From positions 1 to 8,194 of the forward strand of contig JBAZZQ010000093.1 of the NCBI GenBank assembly GCA_041658725.1: a stretch of DNA of 8,194 nucleotides, in the 5' to 3' direction. The stretch comes from JBAZZQ01 sp041658725 (lineage in GTDB: Bacteria > Planctomycetota > Phycisphaerae > JAAYCJ01). The stretch's first letter is position 1, and each line of letters starts with the position of its first letter. Positions 1 through 6,236 of this stretch are shown piece after piece. The position numbers were made by a program, and so were the translations under genes. The notes under the pieces were generated by a model. It had not been told where the DNA came from, ran no database searches, and saw nothing but the letters and a program-made list of their open reading frames with translations.

Positions 1-2
1 TT

Positions 3-92
3 TGCGGACGGCGGTCAAATCCGGTCGATGGGAAAACTTTTGGTCGCATTACCTTTGCCTCAAAGATTCTGCATAAGGACTACGTAAAATGA
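3..92 (+). CDS. Possible C-terminal fragment of an unidentified gene entering from the left edge
   Basis: The frame starting at base 3 is open from the window edge to a TGA at 90-92 and ends in the residues FASKILHKDYVK, which read like an ordinary protein C-terminus. The other two plus frames are also open until stops at 74-76 and 85-87, so the choice of frame is a judgement on composition only. No family is recognisable in 29 residues. It may equally be non-coding. Confidence 0.25.
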   Translation, partial: CGRRSNPVDGKTFGRITFASKILHKDYVK

Positions 93-103
93 AAACTACA
101 CCC

Positions 104-109
104 ATAATA
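104..109. repeat. Left copy of putative target-site duplication (ATAATA)
   Basis: ATAATA abuts the left end of the palindromic element and is repeated in the same orientation at 245-250 against the right end. This is consistent with a 6-bp duplication made on insertion. The short, AT-only sequence could also match by chance. Confidence 0.5.
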
Positions 110-244
110 TGTAACCGTTCAGACAAAGTCATTGCAAGGAGCGCAGCGACGAAGCAATCTCGCTCCTTTGGCGAAGGGATGAGATTGCCGCGCCCGCTGC
201 GCGGTCTCGCAATGACAATTTTCAATGAGGTCTGAACGGTTACA
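110..244. mobile_element. MITE-like palindromic element with 15-bp terminal inverted repeats
   Basis: The ends are a perfect 15-bp inverted repeat, TGTAACCGTTCAGAC at 110-124 and its reverse complement at 230-244. The element is flanked directly by ATAATA at 104-109 and 245-250, which looks like a 6-bp target-site duplication, although the AT-rich flank makes this less certain. Nested inside is a second palindrome, GTCATTGC (128-135) with GCAATGAC (209-216). Its arms share further blocks (GCGCAGCG, GCAATCTC) and close on a small loop around 162-180. The inner GTCATTGC-type palindrome resembles a dispersed repeat seen in many uncultured bacterial genomes. There is no coding capacity, so any mobility would depend on a transposase elsewhere. 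It lies just beyond the 3' end of the MoxR gene and could form a large hairpin in its read-through transcript, but no T-run follows it, so it is not a standard terminator. Confidence 0.75.
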
Positions 245-250
245 ATAATA
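245..250. repeat. Right copy of putative target-site duplication (ATAATA)
   Basis: Directly follows the right terminal inverted repeat of the palindromic element and matches 104-109 exactly. The same caveat about short AT-rich sequence applies. Confidence 0.5.
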
Positions 251-273
251 TTATCGGGGTAATGTGTTTTTGT

Positions 274-1281
274 CTATGTTTGGTGTTCCGCCACCGCACT
301 GATCAGGCGATCAACAATTTTATCCGCCTCTATTCCTTCGGCGTCCGCGTTGAAGTTCGGAAAAATCCTATGCCGCAGCACGGTGTGGGCAATGGCTCGG
401 ATGTCTTCGCAAGACACATTAAACCGCCCCTGGAGCATAGCTCTGCCCTTGGCTCCGAGGACTAAAAACTGCCCTGCTCGGGGTCCTGCCCCCCAGCTTA
501 GCCAGTCGTTGATAAAGTCCAGAGATTCCGGACGATCAGGCCGAGACGCCCGCACCAGATCGATGGCGTAACGGATCACGTGATCGCTCACCGGCACTTT
601 TCGTAACATTTTTTGCAATCCCAGCACATCCGTGCCCGACAGCACCGGCTCGACGGTCAAAGTTTGCTCGCTGGTGGTTCGCTTGACGATTGCCATTTCC
701 TGCTCGCGCTGCGGGTAATCCACTTTGATCATGAACATGAACCGGTCTAACTGCGCCTCCGGCAGCGGGTAGGTTCCTTCCTGTTCGATTGGGTTCTGGG
801 TCGCCAGGACAAAAAACGGCAAGTCCAGATTGTACGTTTGACCCGCCGCCGTTACCTGGTATTCCTGCATCGACTGCAGCAGTGCCGCTTGCGTTTTCGG
901 CGGGGTCCGGTTGATTTCGTCGGCCAGCAGAATGTTCGCAAAAACCGGTCCCTTGACGAATTTAAAGCTCCTCTGACCCGTCGAACGATCCTCTTCGATG
1001 ATCTCCGTGCCCGTGATATCCGACGGCATGAGGTCCGGGGTAAATTGAATGCGATTGAATTTTAAATCCAGCACTTTAGCGATGGTTTGGACCAGCAGGG
1101 TCTTGGCCAAGCCCGGCACGCCCATTAGCAAACAATGGCCACGAGCCAACAGGGAGATCAGCATCAGTTCGATCACGTCATCCTGACCAATGATGGTCTT
1201 ATGTATCTGTTCCAATAATCGTTGGCGAACTTTTCCCAGTTGTTCCAGCAACCGCTCCGGAGTGGTAATTTTGGGTTCCAT
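274..1281 (-). CDS. moxR: MoxR-family AAA+ ATPase
   Basis: A 335-residue MoxR-type AAA+ ATPase, the normal full length for the family. These cytoplasmic ATPases act as chaperone-like remodelling factors, usually with von Willebrand factor A (VWA) proteins, in protein maturation or envelope stress functions. Visible motifs are Walker A GVPGLAKT at 54-61, Walker B ILLADEINR at 117-125 with D121 and E122, sensor 1 TQNP at 161-164, the EAQLDRF segment with arginine-finger candidate R180, and the C-terminal lid with GAKGRA at 276-281 and LRHRI at 302-306. All key residues look intact. The ATG is preceded by a modest AAGAG ribosome-binding site. It lies 88 bp downstream of the DUF4159 gene on the same strand and is probably co-transcribed. 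Unusually, no DUF58 or VWA gene follows: the coding strand runs straight into the repeat element. Family assignment is very secure; the client protein is unknown. Confidence 0.97.
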   Translation of the reverse strand: MEPKITTPERLLEQLGKVRQRLLEQIHKTIIGQDDVIELMLISLLARGHCLLMGVPGLAKTLLVQTIAKVLDLKFNRIQFTPDLMPSDITGTEIIEEDRSTGQRSFKFVKGPVFANILLADEINRTPPKTQAALLQSMQEYQVTAAGQTYNLDLPFFVLATQNPIEQEGTYPLPEAQLDRFMFMIKVDYPQREQEMAIVKRTTSEQTLTVEPVLSGTDVLGLQKMLRKVPVSDHVIRYAIDLVRASRPDRPESLDFINDWLSWGAGPRAGQFLVLGAKGRAMLQGRFNVSCEDIRAIAHTVLRHRIFPNFNADAEGIEADKIVDRLISAVAEHQT

Positions 1282-1369
1282 GTCTATCTCTTTTCATAAT
1301 TTTTTTTTATTCTTCTGGGCGGCATGGCATCGTCTTCGAGGCCATGCCACCCGAATCGCTTACATTTTC
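1282..1369 (-). other. Intercistronic spacer with strong hairpin (1317-1352) and A9 tract
   Basis: Between the DUF4159 stop and the MoxR start lies a 12-bp stem with a single G-U type mismatch (1317-1328 with 1341-1352, core GGCATGGC/GCCATGCC). A short inner TCG/CGA pairing continues it in the loop. On the minus strand the stem is followed by an A-rich stretch including nine A residues (1308-1300), not a T-run, so it is not an intrinsic terminator. It could be an mRNA stability or processing element, or a dispersed palindromic repeat. A promoter for the ATPase gene within this spacer is not evident. Confidence 0.6.
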
Positions 1370-2845
1370 CTAATGTGTTAAATTATATATCACAATATTC
1401 ACACCCAATCTTAACGCATCCGACATCACATATCCCGCCGAAAATGGGTGCTCGATCCCTTCCCAGCCGTTGGCCAGGGCGAGTTGAGAATAAATCACCG
1501 CCAGTCTGCCATTGATTTCGATCTCTTCCAACCACGGCCGGTGGAGATCGGGAAAATAGGTTCGTCCCAATGAGGTCAATTCCACTTGGCCGATTTTAAA
1601 ATCTACCTGGTAAAGCGGATGGTCCGTCGGTAATCCCGCCATGCGGTAATCCGGCAAGACCCGTTTAATCTCTCGTCGAAACGCCAGATCAAATTCTCGC
1701 CGGCCACAGCACGCCTCGGCCACCAATACTCCACCATTCAACAAATATTGCCTGAGTGTTGAAACTTGTTTTTCGGAAAAAACAAATTCACGATGTCCGA
1801 CCATATACAGCATGGGAAAATTAAAAATCGCCGAATCCGCAGGGTCCACCGTGGCCCGTCGAAATTCCACTTTGATCGTCGAATTTTCCACTAGATATTT
1901 TTGCAGTCTCTGCAACGCCGAAGGATTCGGGTCCCAATCCCCCTGATGAATGAGTTGCGCGATTTCGACTCGTTTAGCTCCTCCCGGCACGGCGGCTTGG
2001 TCCCGATATTGTACCTGGGTCAGCGGAAACGCCCTCGCATACAAAACATTGGCCAGAATATAATTGATAATATTCGCCCCGAGTTTGCGGGCATCGTCCA
2101 CCACGATCCAGAACCCCGGGGGATAATTGTTAGGTGGATTCTGTCCATACCAACCGTTTGCCAAATCGGCCGGGGCAAAAATCACCGCCGTTCGGCAACC
2201 CAGATCGATCCCTTCCAAAAGCGGTTCCGCGGTAAAAGTTTTGCTCTGCCCCTGCTGGAATTTTACCTGGTCGATTTGATGGACGCAGTGAAAAATCGGA
2301 TGCTCCGCCGAGAGTCGACGCAGCGGGCGGTCGTGAAAAACCGTTCGGATCATCTGCCGGAAACTTGCGGCAAACTCCGGGCAACCGCAACAGGCATTGG
2401 CGAGGATCGTTCCACCCCCATAAACATACTGCCGCAGTTTTTGCGCCTCGGTGGCTGTTGGCAAAGGAACCGGATCGTGTCCCGTCAGATAGATCACCGG
2501 CATTTCCGTCGGATCGAAACTGAACCGATCAAATGGGATCGTCACCGGCCGATAGGAAATATGAATATCCTCGGTGGCCCAATTCAGCAGATTGAGCACG
2601 TCATTGGAAATATTGTAAACTTCTCTGGCATAAGAAATCTTGGCCACCAGAACGGGCGGGGCAGGCTCGCGTTTCTTTTCCGACCGGCGGAGCGGAGTGG
2701 CGGGCAGTGGCAGGGGTGGAAATCCTTCGCCTCCTGATCGTCTCTGAGGCCTGGCGGGCGGCGGTTGATTATGACCTGGCAGGCCCAGGTTCAAACCAAA
2801 TGCCAACTCCGACAGCACCAGCACGAGTATCCAGAAGGACTTCAT
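1370..2845 (-). CDS. Exported protein with two tandem DUF4159 domains
   Basis: A 491-residue protein. Residues 1-17 form a short signal-peptide-like segment (positively charged start, hydrophobic core, ending near AFG). A proline- and arginine-rich linker follows to about 64. Two homologous DUF4159-type units come next, at about 65-268 and 290-489. Each has a hydrophobic strand before a GH (IYLTGH at 118-123, LYMVGH at 346-351), an LRQY helix, a glycine-rich turn, the cysteine motif ACCG (151-154 and 378-381), an F-x3-FR helix, a Hxx[FY] motif (HPIF, HPLY), LANGW (228-232 and 457-461) and a final GxNI strand. DUF4159 is believed to adopt a class I glutamine-amidotransferase-like fold, but its biochemical role is unknown. 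Single-domain proteins are the usual form; the tandem copy is notable. It heads a unit with the MoxR ATPase, as DUF4159 genes often do. The start is supported by the signal peptide and by a promoter placed directly before it. Confidence 0.93.
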   Translation of the reverse strand: MKSFWILVLVLSELAFGLNLGLPGHNQPPPARPQRRSGGEGFPPLPLPATPLRRSEKKREPAPPVLVAKISYAREVYNISNDVLNLLNWATEDIHISYRPVTIPFDRFSFDPTEMPVIYLTGHDPVPLPTATEAQKLRQYVYGGGTILANACCGCPEFAASFRQMIRTVFHDRPLRRLSAEHPIFHCVHQIDQVKFQQGQSKTFTAEPLLEGIDLGCRTAVIFAPADLANGWYGQNPPNNYPPGFWIVVDDARKLGANIINYILANVLYARAFPLTQVQYRDQAAVPGGAKRVEIAQLIHQGDWDPNPSALQRLQKYLVENSTIKVEFRRATVDPADSAIFNFPMLYMVGHREFVFSEKQVSTLRQYLLNGGVLVAEACCGRREFDLAFRREIKRVLPDYRMAGLPTDHPLYQVDFKIGQVELTSLGRTYFPDLHRPWLEEIEINGRLAVIYSQLALANGWEGIEHPFSAGYVMSDALRLGVNIVIYNLTH

Positions 2846-2852
2846 TTGATTA

Positions 2853-2861
2853 ATTATACCA
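2853..2861 (-). promoter_or_regulatory. Extended -10 promoter (TGGTATAAT) for the DUF4159-MoxR unit, apparently leaderless
   Basis: On the minus strand TGGTATAAT is a perfect extended -10 element. Only seven bases separate its last T from the ATG at 2845, so transcription should begin at or next to the start codon. No Shine-Dalgarno sequence lies in the remaining upstream bases, consistent with a leaderless message. No good -35 hexamer is present at 17-18 bp (the site reads ATTAAT/GATTAA), which is tolerated by extended -10 promoters. Confidence 0.6.
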
Positions 2862-2884
2862 TATTGGTTGACATAATTAATCTT

Positions 2885-2898
2885 TGTAACTGTTCAGA
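2885..2898 (+). repeat. Degenerate copy of the 110-244 element's terminal repeat
   Basis: TGTAACTGTTCAGA matches the left terminal repeat of the element at 110-244 in 13 of 14 positions. No inverted partner is found downstream in this spacer. It sits 18 bases before the hairpin repeat that starts at 2917, so the same end motif is linked to a different palindrome here. Confidence 0.5.
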
Positions 2899-2916
2899 TC
2901 GTATCGATTTTTGTAG

Positions 2917-2943
2917 GGGTGAACCTTGTGTTCACCCTTTTTT
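2917..2943 (+). terminator. Terminator-like hairpin repeat in the leader of the propeller operon
   Basis: GGGTGAAC (2917-2924) pairs with GTTCACCC (2930-2937) around a CTTGT loop, followed by six T residues (2938-2943), which is the form of a Rho-independent terminator on the plus strand. No plus-strand gene lies between this point and the start of the divergent gene, so it would act in the 5' leader of the gene starting at 3015. It could attenuate that operon, or it may simply be a dispersed palindromic repeat; the GTAGGGGTGAACC-type sequence resembles a repeat common in uncultured genomes. Confidence 0.5.
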
Positions 2944-3014
2944 GATTGCATTCAGATTATTTACGTCATCAAATAGGCATTATCGAGGAATAAGAAGTTT
3001 CCATAGGAATTGAA

Positions 3015-4181
3015 ATGTCAAATGTAGTTGCCCAAAATGCTTGTGCGCCAATTCCAGCCCTTAATCCGGAAAAATGGGAGCAGGTGATATTTACCGAACA
3101 CCCGCAACACGATACGATGTGGACCATGATACGGGGACATGACGGACACATCTATATCGGATTGTGCCTGGAAAGTAGAGGCGGCGGAGTGGCCCAGTTG
3201 TATAAGTATGATACAAAGGAGCACCGCCTGATCGCTCTGGCGGATATGGGAGAAGTTACGGGGGAATTACCGGACAGCGGACATGCCACTCAGGGTAAGA
3301 TACATTTTTCTCTTTGCCATGCCCGAAACGGAAACAAAATTTTTGGCGCCACACACTGCACCACCCCTCCGATGGGGCATCCTATCTGGAGCCCTTTTAG
3401 TATGTGGGGCGACCCGGTGATGAATTTCCCCGGCGGGCATATTTTTAGCCACGATATTCAAAGCGGAATCACCACGGACTTCGGGGTTATCGTTCCTAAT
3501 GAAGGGATTCCTTATTTAATGCTGGATGAGAACCGGGGATATCTCTATGGTGTAACGTATCCCAGGGCGCATTTTTTTCGCACGGATCTCGTGGGCAGGC
3601 ATTTTAAAGATTATGGCCGGATTTCCGGGATGTATCCCATCTCCATGATTTTCGATACCGACGGCAACCTTTTCACATCGGATTCCAGTTCCAGACTCAT
3701 CAAGTATGATGTCAGCCAGGATCGGATTCGGTTTCTTGGGGTAAAACCTTATTGTCAGCCGTGGAACCTGACCGGATACGCCTCCTGGATAACGGATATG
3801 GGTCATGGTACGGATGGTTTTATCTACGGCTGTTCGTATTCAAACGATCACCTGTTTCGTTTTGATCCGAAGCAGGAGGAGCCTGTGATCGAAGATCTTG
3901 GTCCCGGACTTGAGGACAGGCCGTCTCGTAACCTTCGTTGTATAGTCGCCGACCACAAAGGTCATTTCTATTATACGGCTAACCCGATGTTGGACAGTCG
4001 AGCAAATAATGTACTTGTTCGTTACAATATCGCCAGCCGAAAAAAAGAATTGATAGGGATTATGAGTCTTAATGGTAAACATTACTATCCCTGGCGGGCT
4101 GTATGCATGCCGGATAATACGATCTACTTTGCCTGCATTCACGGGAGTCCGCCAAGCATGCTCGTATATCACCCTGATTGA
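3015..4181 (+). CDS. Seven-bladed beta-propeller protein, possible carbohydrate-active enzyme
   Basis: A 388-residue protein whose sequence breaks into seven repeats of the form G-x-[IF]-Y-G ... [LF]-[FIV]-[KR]-[FY]-D, starting near residues 44, 107, 175, 217, 268, 316 and 368. Clear examples are GHIYIG, GYLYGV, GFIYGC and the strand ends QLYKYD, RLIKYD and HLFRFD. This indicates a seven-bladed propeller. Between blades 1 and 2 an insertion is unusually rich in histidine (H90, H97, H102, H114, H122, with H142 and H146 following), which could hold a metal or catalytic site. Propeller polysaccharide lyases and SMP-30/NHL-type enzymes are possible relatives, but no family is recognised and a pure binding role is possible. 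There is no signal peptide, so it is probably cytoplasmic. AGGA lies six bases before the ATG. It is the first gene of a two-gene operon, with the next start 24 bp downstream. Confidence 0.9.
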   Translation: MSNVVAQNACAPIPALNPEKWEQVIFTEHPQHDTMWTMIRGHDGHIYIGLCLESRGGGVAQLYKYDTKEHRLIALADMGEVTGELPDSGHATQGKIHFSLCHARNGNKIFGATHCTTPPMGHPIWSPFSMWGDPVMNFPGGHIFSHDIQSGITTDFGVIVPNEGIPYLMLDENRGYLYGVTYPRAHFFRTDLVGRHFKDYGRISGMYPISMIFDTDGNLFTSDSSSRLIKYDVSQDRIRFLGVKPYCQPWNLTGYASWITDMGHGTDGFIYGCSYSNDHLFRFDPKQEEPVIEDLGPGLEDRPSRNLRCIVADHKGHFYYTANPMLDSRANNVLVRYNIASRKKELIGIMSLNGKHYYPWRAVCMPDNTIYFACIHGSPPSMLVYHPD

Positions 4182-4192
4182 ATGGATTATTA

Positions 4193-4198
4193 AGGAGG
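4193..4198 (+). promoter_or_regulatory. Strong Shine-Dalgarno (AGGAGG) that decides a GTG start
   Basis: AGGAGG is separated from a TTG at 4203 by only four bases, but from the adjacent in-frame GTG at 4206 by seven, close to the optimum. GTG at 4206 is therefore the preferred start for the second propeller gene. Confidence 0.75.
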
Positions 4199-4205
4199 CA
4201 AATTG

Positions 4206-5348
4206 GTGCTGAAACAAGAGGCTATTTCAAGTTTGGAAGTACCGGAATCGATCCGTGAGGTGATCTATCGCAAGAAAGCTTATCCTTTTGTCGATCGGGG
4301 AAGCATCTATGGCTTTGCTTTAAAAGAGCACCTGGTCGAGCCGGTCATCAAGCCCAACGAGTCGGCGATATTCTCGCTACTGGCATTGGAGTGCAGACTG
4401 ACTTATGGGATTACAGGGGGGCAGGCGGGGCATCTATTTTATTTCCACCCGGCATTCGGAGTGTCTCACGTGGGGTCGCTGGGGACCGGTCCGGTTGCCG
4501 GCGGCGCCCTGGTTGATATTGGTAATGAAATGATACTCGGTGGCTGGTGGGGAAATGACGGTGGCGGACTTTTTTCGCATAACACCCAACTCGAATCCAC
4601 GCAGGGAATGGAACAGTTCGCTGGGCGTGTCACACCGGTTGAATTTCTTACGGTTCCTAAACAGGGCGAAGGCGTTTGCTCGCTGGTCTGTGATCGAAAG
4701 ACACGCACCGTTTATGGGCTGACTCTTCCCGGACATTTTCTTTTCTCGTTGTCTCTTGATTCGTCCGATCTTAAACCGCGTATTTTATCTCAGATCGCCG
4801 GCGCCCCCGGGGTATTGGCCTTGATGGCGGATGGGCGCATTTTAGGGGCCTACTCCGAAGGTCGGCTCTGGTCCTTCGATCCAGCCGGGGAGTGTTTGAA
4901 AGCTCTCGACACATACGCCCCGTGTCAGGCAGGTAAAAGGTACGTTGCCGGAGTACAAAGTCTTTTGGTAACATCCGACGGTCAGGTTTACGGCGGCACT
5001 GATGTGGACGGCTATTTGTTCCGATATGATCCCATATCCGGAAAGCTCATAAATCTAGGCAAACCCAATCGTCAATCCCGCATTCGAGCCCTGGCCGAAG
5101 GGCACGATGGTTTGATTTATGGAATTGTCGAAGAAGCGAACAGCTTGGCGCATTTCTTTTCGTTTGATCGGACTGGACAAGGATTTTCGGACCTGGGGAT
5201 AATCGGCACGAATTTTCCTGAATATTGGTTTGCCCATTCCATCGGTTCGATGAGCGTTGGTCCATTTGGGGAATTATTTCTGGGTGAGACTGACGTTCTG
5301 TCCCACCTGTTTATTTATTATCCGCCGGTTGTCCGATCGAAACCGTGA
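4206..5348 (+). CDS. Second seven-bladed beta-propeller protein
   Basis: A 380-residue protein from the GTG start, chosen from the Shine-Dalgarno spacing. Seven blade repeats are visible, beginning near residues 64, 108, 166, 210, 259, 302 and 355. The clearest are GQVYGG with YLFRYDPISGKLINLG, and GLIYGI with HFFSFD and FSDLG. They follow the same G-x-[IV]-Y-G / L-F-x-[FY]-D-P scheme as the upstream gene, yet the two proteins otherwise look quite different, so they are related by fold rather than as a recent duplication. It lacks the histidine-rich insertion of its neighbour. About 60 N-terminal residues (EVPESIREVIYRKKAYPFVD region) precede the first blade and are not explained. There is no signal peptide or membrane segment. 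It is translated as the second gene of the operon and ends 12 bp from the converging hydrolase gene. The function is unknown: a sugar-binding or enzymatic propeller is likely, but no catalytic residues can be named. Confidence 0.9.
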   Translation: MLKQEAISSLEVPESIREVIYRKKAYPFVDRGSIYGFALKEHLVEPVIKPNESAIFSLLALECRLTYGITGGQAGHLFYFHPAFGVSHVGSLGTGPVAGGALVDIGNEMILGGWWGNDGGGLFSHNTQLESTQGMEQFAGRVTPVEFLTVPKQGEGVCSLVCDRKTRTVYGLTLPGHFLFSLSLDSSDLKPRILSQIAGAPGVLALMADGRILGAYSEGRLWSFDPAGECLKALDTYAPCQAGKRYVAGVQSLLVTSDGQVYGGTDVDGYLFRYDPISGKLINLGKPNRQSRIRALAEGHDGLIYGIVEEANSLAHFFSFDRTGQGFSDLGIIGTNFPEYWFAHSIGSMSVGPFGELFLGETDVLSHLFIYYPPVVRSKP

Positions 5349-5360
5349 TGGCTGCCGTCC

Positions 5361-6236
5361 TCATGCTTTTTCCCAGGCGAACAGGTCCATGCTGTCCTTC
5401 GGTTTCGACCAATCAATCCGCAGGGTTCGGTCGGCACAGGGAATGGATACCACGGTTCCGGCGGCGAAATCGTCTTTCCCTGCACGGACCTGGGTTTTAA
5501 GATAATCCGGCGCTGTTGCTTTAAACGCATCCACCCTGGTGGTAACGGGTTGAAGGCTATGGCCGCCTCCTTCATGATATTTGACGGTAAAGGATTTACC
5601 CAGAGAGCTTAATTTTTCCGCCAGAAGGCGAGTATGATCGACGGGCACGTCGATATCTACCGTTCCATGCTCAAGAAATAATGGGCATTGGATTCTATCC
5701 GCATGTTCAATAACATTGCGAATTGACAGTTCATAGGGGGCAAATTCCCGACCGGCCCAGTTTTGGTATTTTGGGCCTAAAAAGGTAATCGCGGAGGCCG
5801 CATACACGAAAGCAAAGGTCTGGGGAGCAAAGATAGAACTGAGCAGGGCGATATACCCCCCCTGGCTCCCGCCATAGTGGAAGAGTCGTCCACGGTTAAT
5901 CATGGGGTATAAATCGAGAACCGTCCGCAGAGCGTTAAGGACATCGAAAACCTGGTAAAAACCGGCGTCGTAGGGTTTGTCGAATCCCAGCCCCCGGACG
6001 CTGTCGAAATCGAATCCGCTCTGGCGATATTCCGCGCAAAGACAAATCAAATTGAATTGATCGCAGGAAAATTCGCTAAATCCGGGAAGTTCGTAGCGGT
6101 TGCCGCCCCAGCCATGGCTCAAAAGCATCGCCCCTGTGTTCGGTCCGATTTTATCAGGCTCGGCCACCAAAACGGTGATGGGTTTTGAATAAAATATATC
6201 GTTAACACTCTGGAAGGTTATTTCATATTTACGCAT
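5361..6236 (-). CDS. Serine alpha/beta hydrolase (esterase/peptidase-like, DUF2920-like features)
   Basis: A 291-residue alpha/beta hydrolase. The oxyanion-hole region is SHGWGG at 40-45. The nucleophile elbow is GGSQGG at 122-127 with Ser124. The acid is Asp194 in HGTVDIDVP, and the catalytic His is His226 in HEGGGHS. The order and spacing fit the dienelactone hydrolase/prolyl oligopeptidase superfamily. The stretch with NALRTVLDLYP, GGSQGGY and a later AGRE reminds me of DUF2920 hydrolases, some of which sit in surface-glycan loci, but this is from memory only. About 65 residues follow the catalytic His, which is longer than usual. No signal peptide is seen, so it is probably cytoplasmic. 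The ATG lies inside the end of the upstream gene (19-bp overlap), with TAAGGA six bases before it, so translation is likely coupled. In this context deacylation of a sugar or a similar ester is plausible but unproven. Confidence 0.93.
   Translation of the reverse strand: MRKYEITFQSVNDIFYSKPITVLVAEPDKIGPNTGAMLLSHGWGGNRYELPGFSEFSCDQFNLICLCAEYRQSGFDFDSVRGLGFDKPYDAGFYQVFDVLNALRTVLDLYPMINRGRLFHYGGSQGGYIALLSSIFAPQTFAFVYAASAITFLGPKYQNWAGREFAPYELSIRNVIEHADRIQCPLFLEHGTVDIDVPVDHTRLLAEKLSSLGKSFTVKYHEGGGHSLQPVTTRVDAFKATAPDYLKTQVRAGKDDFAAGTVVSIPCADRTLRIDWSKPKDSMDLFAWEKA

Noticed and set aside
110..244. CRISPR-like or tRNA-like structure
   Set aside because: There is only one palindromic unit, with no repeat-spacer periodicity and no cloverleaf. 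Terminal inverted repeats and flanking duplication fit a MITE better.
1317..1352. Hairpin as intrinsic terminator between the DUF4159 and MoxR genes
   Set aside because: On the minus strand an A-rich stretch follows the stem, not T residues. The T-run on the plus strand precedes the stem, so neither orientation fits.
1901..2737. Long plus-strand open frame of 278 codons
   Set aside because: It lies entirely antisense to the DUF4159 gene, whose protein has a signal peptide and two internally homologous domains. The antisense product is arginine- and isoleucine-rich with no recognisable motif.
2868..2873. Perfect TTGACA -35 box on the plus strand
   Set aside because: No acceptable -10 hexamer follows at 16-18 bp (the site reads TGTTCA), so it cannot be called as the promoter of the propeller operon.
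3015..5348. The two propeller genes as a recent tandem duplication
   Set aside because: Outside the shared blade pattern the sequences differ strongly, including the histidine-rich insertion and the N-termini, so they are at most distant paralogues.
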